Assembly: GCA_002432195.1 (NCBI GenBank) | Contig: DJGG01000166.1 | Location: 1-14,703 of the forward strand | From: Desulfobacteraceae bacterium UBA5852 | Lineage (GTDB): Bacteria; Desulfobacterota; Desulfobacteria; Desulfobacterales; UBA5852 | DNA length: 14,703 bases | Reading direction: 5' to 3' | Shown here: positions 12,253 to 14,703 of the stretch, in pieces | Position numbering within the stretch: position 1 is the first letter of the stretch | Layout: each line of letters starts with the position of its first letter | Program-made: the position numbers and the translations under genes | Notes under the pieces: generated by a model | What the model was told of the DNA's origin: nothing | Databases searched by the model: none | The model's input: only the letters and a program-made list of their open reading frames with translations

Positions 12253-13644
12253 ATGTCCACCGTCAGTCTCCCCCGCACCGGAACCGCGGCCGCACCCGGC
12301 GCGGACATCGCGCCGGAGGAATCCGCCACCCCCAGCGTGATCGACTGGAAGGCCATCTGGAAACCCCTGAGCCTCATCGTGGGGGGCTTTCTGGTCTGTT
12401 TTTGGCTGCCCCTGGAGAGCGCGCGCTTCACCGGGGCCGTGATCGAATCCCTGGCCTTGGTGAAATGGTATGCCCAGGAGCACGTGCTCCTCTGCCTAGT
12501 GCCGGCCTTTTTCATCGCCGGGGCCATCGCCTGCTTCGTCTCCCAGGCGGCCGTCATGAAGTACCTGGGGGCCAAGGCCAACAAGGTCCTGGCCTACGGT
12601 GTGGCCTCGGTGTCGGGCTCCATCCTGGCGGTCTGCTCCTGCACCGTGCTGCCGCTCTTTGCCGGGATCTGGAAGCGGGGGGCCGGTCTGGGGCCGGCCA
12701 TCGCCTTCCTCTACTCCGGGCCGGCCATCAACATCCTGGCCATCGTGCTCACCGCCCGCATCCTGGGGCTCCCCTTGGGCATCGGTCGGGCCGTGGGGGC
12801 CATCGTCTTCAGCATCGTCATCGGGCTGCTCATGCACTTCTTTTTCCGGAAGGAGGAAGAGGCCAAGGCCCTGGCGGCCATGCACCTGCCGGCCGCAGGC
12901 GAGGATCGGCCCCTGTGGCAGACGGCGGCCCATTTCGCCGTCATGGTCCTGGTGCTGATCTTCGCCACCTGGGGGCAGCCTTCCGAGCCGGTGGGCTTTT
13001 TCAACGCGGTCTTCGGGGTCAAGTGGTATCTCACCGGGTTCTTCGCCCTGGTGCTGGGGGGGATGCTCACGGCCTGGTTCCGGGTTCATTTGTATAAGGT
13101 GGCCCTGGCCGCGGCGGTGGTTCTGGCGCTGGCCCTGGCATTTCCCCACGAACCCCTAGTGAGCTTCTCGGCGGGGCTCGTGGCTTTCACCCTGCTCCTC
13201 ACCTCCACCCGGGGGGAGACCGAGACCTGGTTTCTTTCCACCTGGGACTTCGCCAAGCAGATCACGCCCCTGCTCCTAGGGGGGGTGCTGGTGGCAGGGC
13301 TCCTGCTGGGTCGGCCGGGGGGCGAGGGGCTGATTCCCTCCGGGTGGGTCAACGGCCTGGTGGGGGGCAACTCCCTGGGGGCCAACCTCTTCGCCTCCGT
13401 GGCCGGCGCCTTGATGTACTTCGCCACCCTGACCGAGGTGCCCGTCCTCCAGGGGCTGCTCAACGCCGGCATGGGCCAGGGACCGGCCCTGGCGCTGCTC
13501 CTGGCCGGCCCGGCGCTGTCCCTGCCCAACATGCTGGTGATCCGCAGCGTCATGGGGACGAAGAAGACGGTGGTTTTTGTCTGCCTGGTGGTGGTGATGT
13601 CCACCATCACCGGAATGATCTTCGGGAGCATTTTTCCGTCCTGA
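12253..13644 (+). CDS. ArsP/DUF318 family permease
   Basis: 463 residues. The ATG at 12253 follows GGGAG at 12240-12244. A soluble N-terminus of about 35 residues precedes multiple hydrophobic helices. The family signature is AVCSCTVLPLFAGIWKRGAGLGPAIAFLYSGPAINILAIV, with CSC at residues 128-130. A second, related segment near the C-terminus (GPALSLPNMLVIRSVMG) reflects the internal two-half layout. A charged loop near residues 205-220 (FFRKEEEAKALAAM) divides the halves. Characterised ArsP proteins export trivalent organoarsenicals. Other DUF318 permeases are uncharacterised, so the substrate here could be a different thiophilic species. The ArsR promoter motif and the two redox genes that follow (44 and 40 bases apart) support a metalloid or thiol-related role. 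Confidence 0.87.
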   Translation: MSTVSLPRTGTAAAPGADIAPEESATPSVIDWKAIWKPLSLIVGGFLVCFWLPLESARFTGAVIESLALVKWYAQEHVLLCLVPAFFIAGAIACFVSQAAVMKYLGAKANKVLAYGVASVSGSILAVCSCTVLPLFAGIWKRGAGLGPAIAFLYSGPAINILAIVLTARILGLPLGIGRAVGAIVFSIVIGLLMHFFFRKEEEAKALAAMHLPAAGEDRPLWQTAAHFAVMVLVLIFATWGQPSEPVGFFNAVFGVKWYLTGFFALVLGGMLTAWFRVHLYKVALAAAVVLALALAFPHEPLVSFSAGLVAFTLLLTSTRGETETWFLSTWDFAKQITPLLLGGVLVAGLLLGRPGGEGLIPSGWVNGLVGGNSLGANLFASVAGALMYFATLTEVPVLQGLLNAGMGQGPALALLLAGPALSLPNMLVIRSVMGTKKTVVFVCLVVVMSTITGMIFGSIFPS

Positions 13645-13688
13645 CCGAATACGAGTGGATTCGGAGCAAGCGCACAAAGGAGAACGCA

Positions 13689-13922
13689 ATGGAAATCAAG
13701 ATCTTGGGGCCCGGCTGCCCCAAATGCCAGCAGACCCTGCGCCACGTGGAGCAGGCCGTCGCCGAAACGGGTGTGAGTGCCAAGGTGGAAAAGATTACCG
13801 ACACCCTGAAGATCGCCGAGTACGGCGTCTTCGGGACCCCCGCCGTGGTGGTGGACGGGGAGGTCAAGAGCGTGGGCAAGATCCCCACGCCCCAGGAAAT
13901 CAAGGGCTGGATCAAGGCCTGA
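13689..13922 (+). CDS. Small redox-active disulfide protein, TM0996 thioredoxin family
   Basis: 77 residues, the full family length. The ATG at 13689 is preceded by AAAGGAG at a spacing of about seven. The sequence opens MEIKILGPGCPKCQQT with the active site C10-P-K-C13. It has the cis-proline turn GVFGTPAVVVDG (Pro51) and ends SVGKIPTPQEIKGWIKA. No signal, so cytoplasmic. Family members commonly sit next to DUF318 permease genes, as here, and may pass electrons to or from the permease cysteines or the metalloid substrate. A truncated relative with the same C-terminal half lies at 10990-11160. Confidence 0.93.
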   Translation: MEIKILGPGCPKCQQTLRHVEQAVAETGVSAKVEKITDTLKIAEYGVFGTPAVVVDGEVKSVGKIPTPQEIKGWIKA

Positions 13923-13962
13923 TGGCGCAAGGGCGGGTCAACGCAAGGGGAGGCGGGACGTC

Positions 13963-14673
13963 ATGCTGAATGCGTTCTTCATCGCCGTCAACGAATGGAT
14001 GACCGGCGGGCTGGTCCTGGCGGGCGCGGGAGCCTTCCTCTGGGGCATGGTGAGTGTGCTCTTCAGCCCCTGCCACCTGGCCTCCATCCCCCTGATCGTG
14101 GCCTACGTGGGGGGGCAGGAGACCGCCCTCCACCCCCGGCGGGCGGCCGGGTACGCCGGTGCTTTCACCTTCGGCCTCTTTCTCACCATCGCTTTTGTGG
14201 GGATCGTCTGCGCGCTTCTCGGCCGCATGCTGGGGGACGTGGGCCTCTGGTGGCAGGTGCTGGTGGGGGGGGTCCTCATCTGGGTGGCCCTGGGCATGCT
14301 GGGGGTGCAGGCCTGCACCCTGTCCGGGAGCCTGCTCTACCGCTTGAAACTCCGGGGGATCCACGGGGCCTTCGGGCTGGGGCTGGCCTACGGGGTGCTC
14401 TCCGGCTCGTGCACCTTCGGGTTCATCACCCCCATCCTGGCCATCGTCACCGTGCAACAGAAGATCGTGGCCGGCTCCGCCATGATGATCCTCTTCGCCC
14501 TGGGGCACTGCCTGCCCATCGTGGCGGCCGGAAGCTCCACCGCCCTGGTCCGGCGCCTGACGGAAAGCAGCGCCTGGCAGGGGGCCGGCCTCTGGTTCCG
14601 CCGGGGTGCGGGGGTGGTGATCGCCCTTCTGGGAGTTTATTTTATGGTCAATCCGTTTCTGGCCGGCGCCTGA
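13963..14673 (+). CDS. CcdA/DsbD-type transmembrane thiol-disulfide electron carrier
   Basis: 236 residues. The ATG at 13963 is preceded by AAGGGGAGG. About six hydrophobic helices are seen. The paired redox cysteines of the family are at Cys37 in VLFSPCHLASIPLIVAYVGG and Cys150 in LSGSCTFGFITPILAIV, giving the expected related halves. CcdA moves electrons from cytoplasmic thioredoxin across the inner membrane to periplasmic thioredoxin-like proteins. Here a cytoplasmic candidate donor (13689-13922) is immediately upstream, and an exported thioredoxin (11173-11571) is encoded nearby as a likely acceptor. It is not followed by cytochrome c assembly genes in the window. That favours a role in this redox/permease locus over general cytochrome maturation. 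Confidence 0.88.
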   Translation: MLNAFFIAVNEWMTGGLVLAGAGAFLWGMVSVLFSPCHLASIPLIVAYVGGQETALHPRRAAGYAGAFTFGLFLTIAFVGIVCALLGRMLGDVGLWWQVLVGGVLIWVALGMLGVQACTLSGSLLYRLKLRGIHGAFGLGLAYGVLSGSCTFGFITPILAIVTVQQKIVAGSAMMILFALGHCLPIVAAGSSTALVRRLTESSAWQGAGLWFRRGAGVVIALLGVYFMVNPFLAGA

Positions 14674-14682
14674 GAAGGGGCG

Positions 14683-14698
14683 GCGGCCCGGGAGCCGC
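14683..14698 (+). terminator. Weak GC stem-loop after the ccdA-like gene
   Basis: GCGGC (14683-14687) and GCCGC (14694-14698) flank a six-base loop ten bases after the stop codon. Only two Ts follow before the window ends, so it is at best a weak or partial terminator. Confidence 0.25.
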
Positions 14699-14703
14699 TT
14701 GGC

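Overview
The window is very GC-rich, densely packed chromosomal DNA from a bacterium. A PspF-type sigma-54 activator, an Ada-type repair protein, a LoiP-like M48 lipoprotein and Shine-Dalgarno sites throughout point to a proteobacterium. My best guess is a high-GC, chemolithotrophic or sulfur-cycling gammaproteobacterium, but the sequence alone does not settle this. There are no rRNA or tRNA genes, insertion sequences, CRISPR arrays or phage genes.

Layout: (1) 1-1100, plus strand: the 3' part of pspF, then a 64-residue protein of unknown function. (2) 1207-3209, minus strand: a SpoIIAA-like STAS protein, a SatD-family protein and a DUF3307 membrane protein. AT-rich palindromes lie upstream of both satD and the DUF3307 gene. 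(3) 3210-3513: an intergenic region holding a good rho-independent terminator that points in the plus direction, although no plus-strand gene precedes it. (4) 3514-6205, minus strand: an apparent operon for an M48 lipoprotein metallopeptidase, a rhodanese/ferritin-like diiron fusion, and an AraC-HTH/O6-alkylguanine-DNA methyltransferase fusion. (5) 6333-7865, plus strand: a chromate-type transporter. (6) 7956-10183, minus strand: a molybdenum-cofactor operon with a MoeA-like molybdopterin-binding protein carrying a C-terminal cysteine cluster, a MOSC protein and MobB. About 340 bases with possible RNA structure lie upstream of it. (7) 10527-14673, plus strand: an ArsR-controlled redox/metalloid region with arsR, a truncated small thioredoxin, a membrane-anchored thioredoxin, a four-cysteine Fe-S protein, an ArsP/DUF318 permease, a complete TM0996-type small thioredoxin and a CcdA/DsbD-type electron carrier.

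The most interesting unit is region 7. arsR and the permease gene each have a consensus TTGACA -35 box followed, at almost the same distance, by a related AT-rich motif. This suggests two transcription units under one ArsR repressor. The gene set joins a transmembrane disulfide-electron carrier, an exported thioredoxin, a cytoplasmic thioredoxin and an Fe-S protein to a metalloid or organoarsenical permease. That looks like a redox-coupled export system. Its chemistry is inference; the gene content and the shared sites are directly visible.
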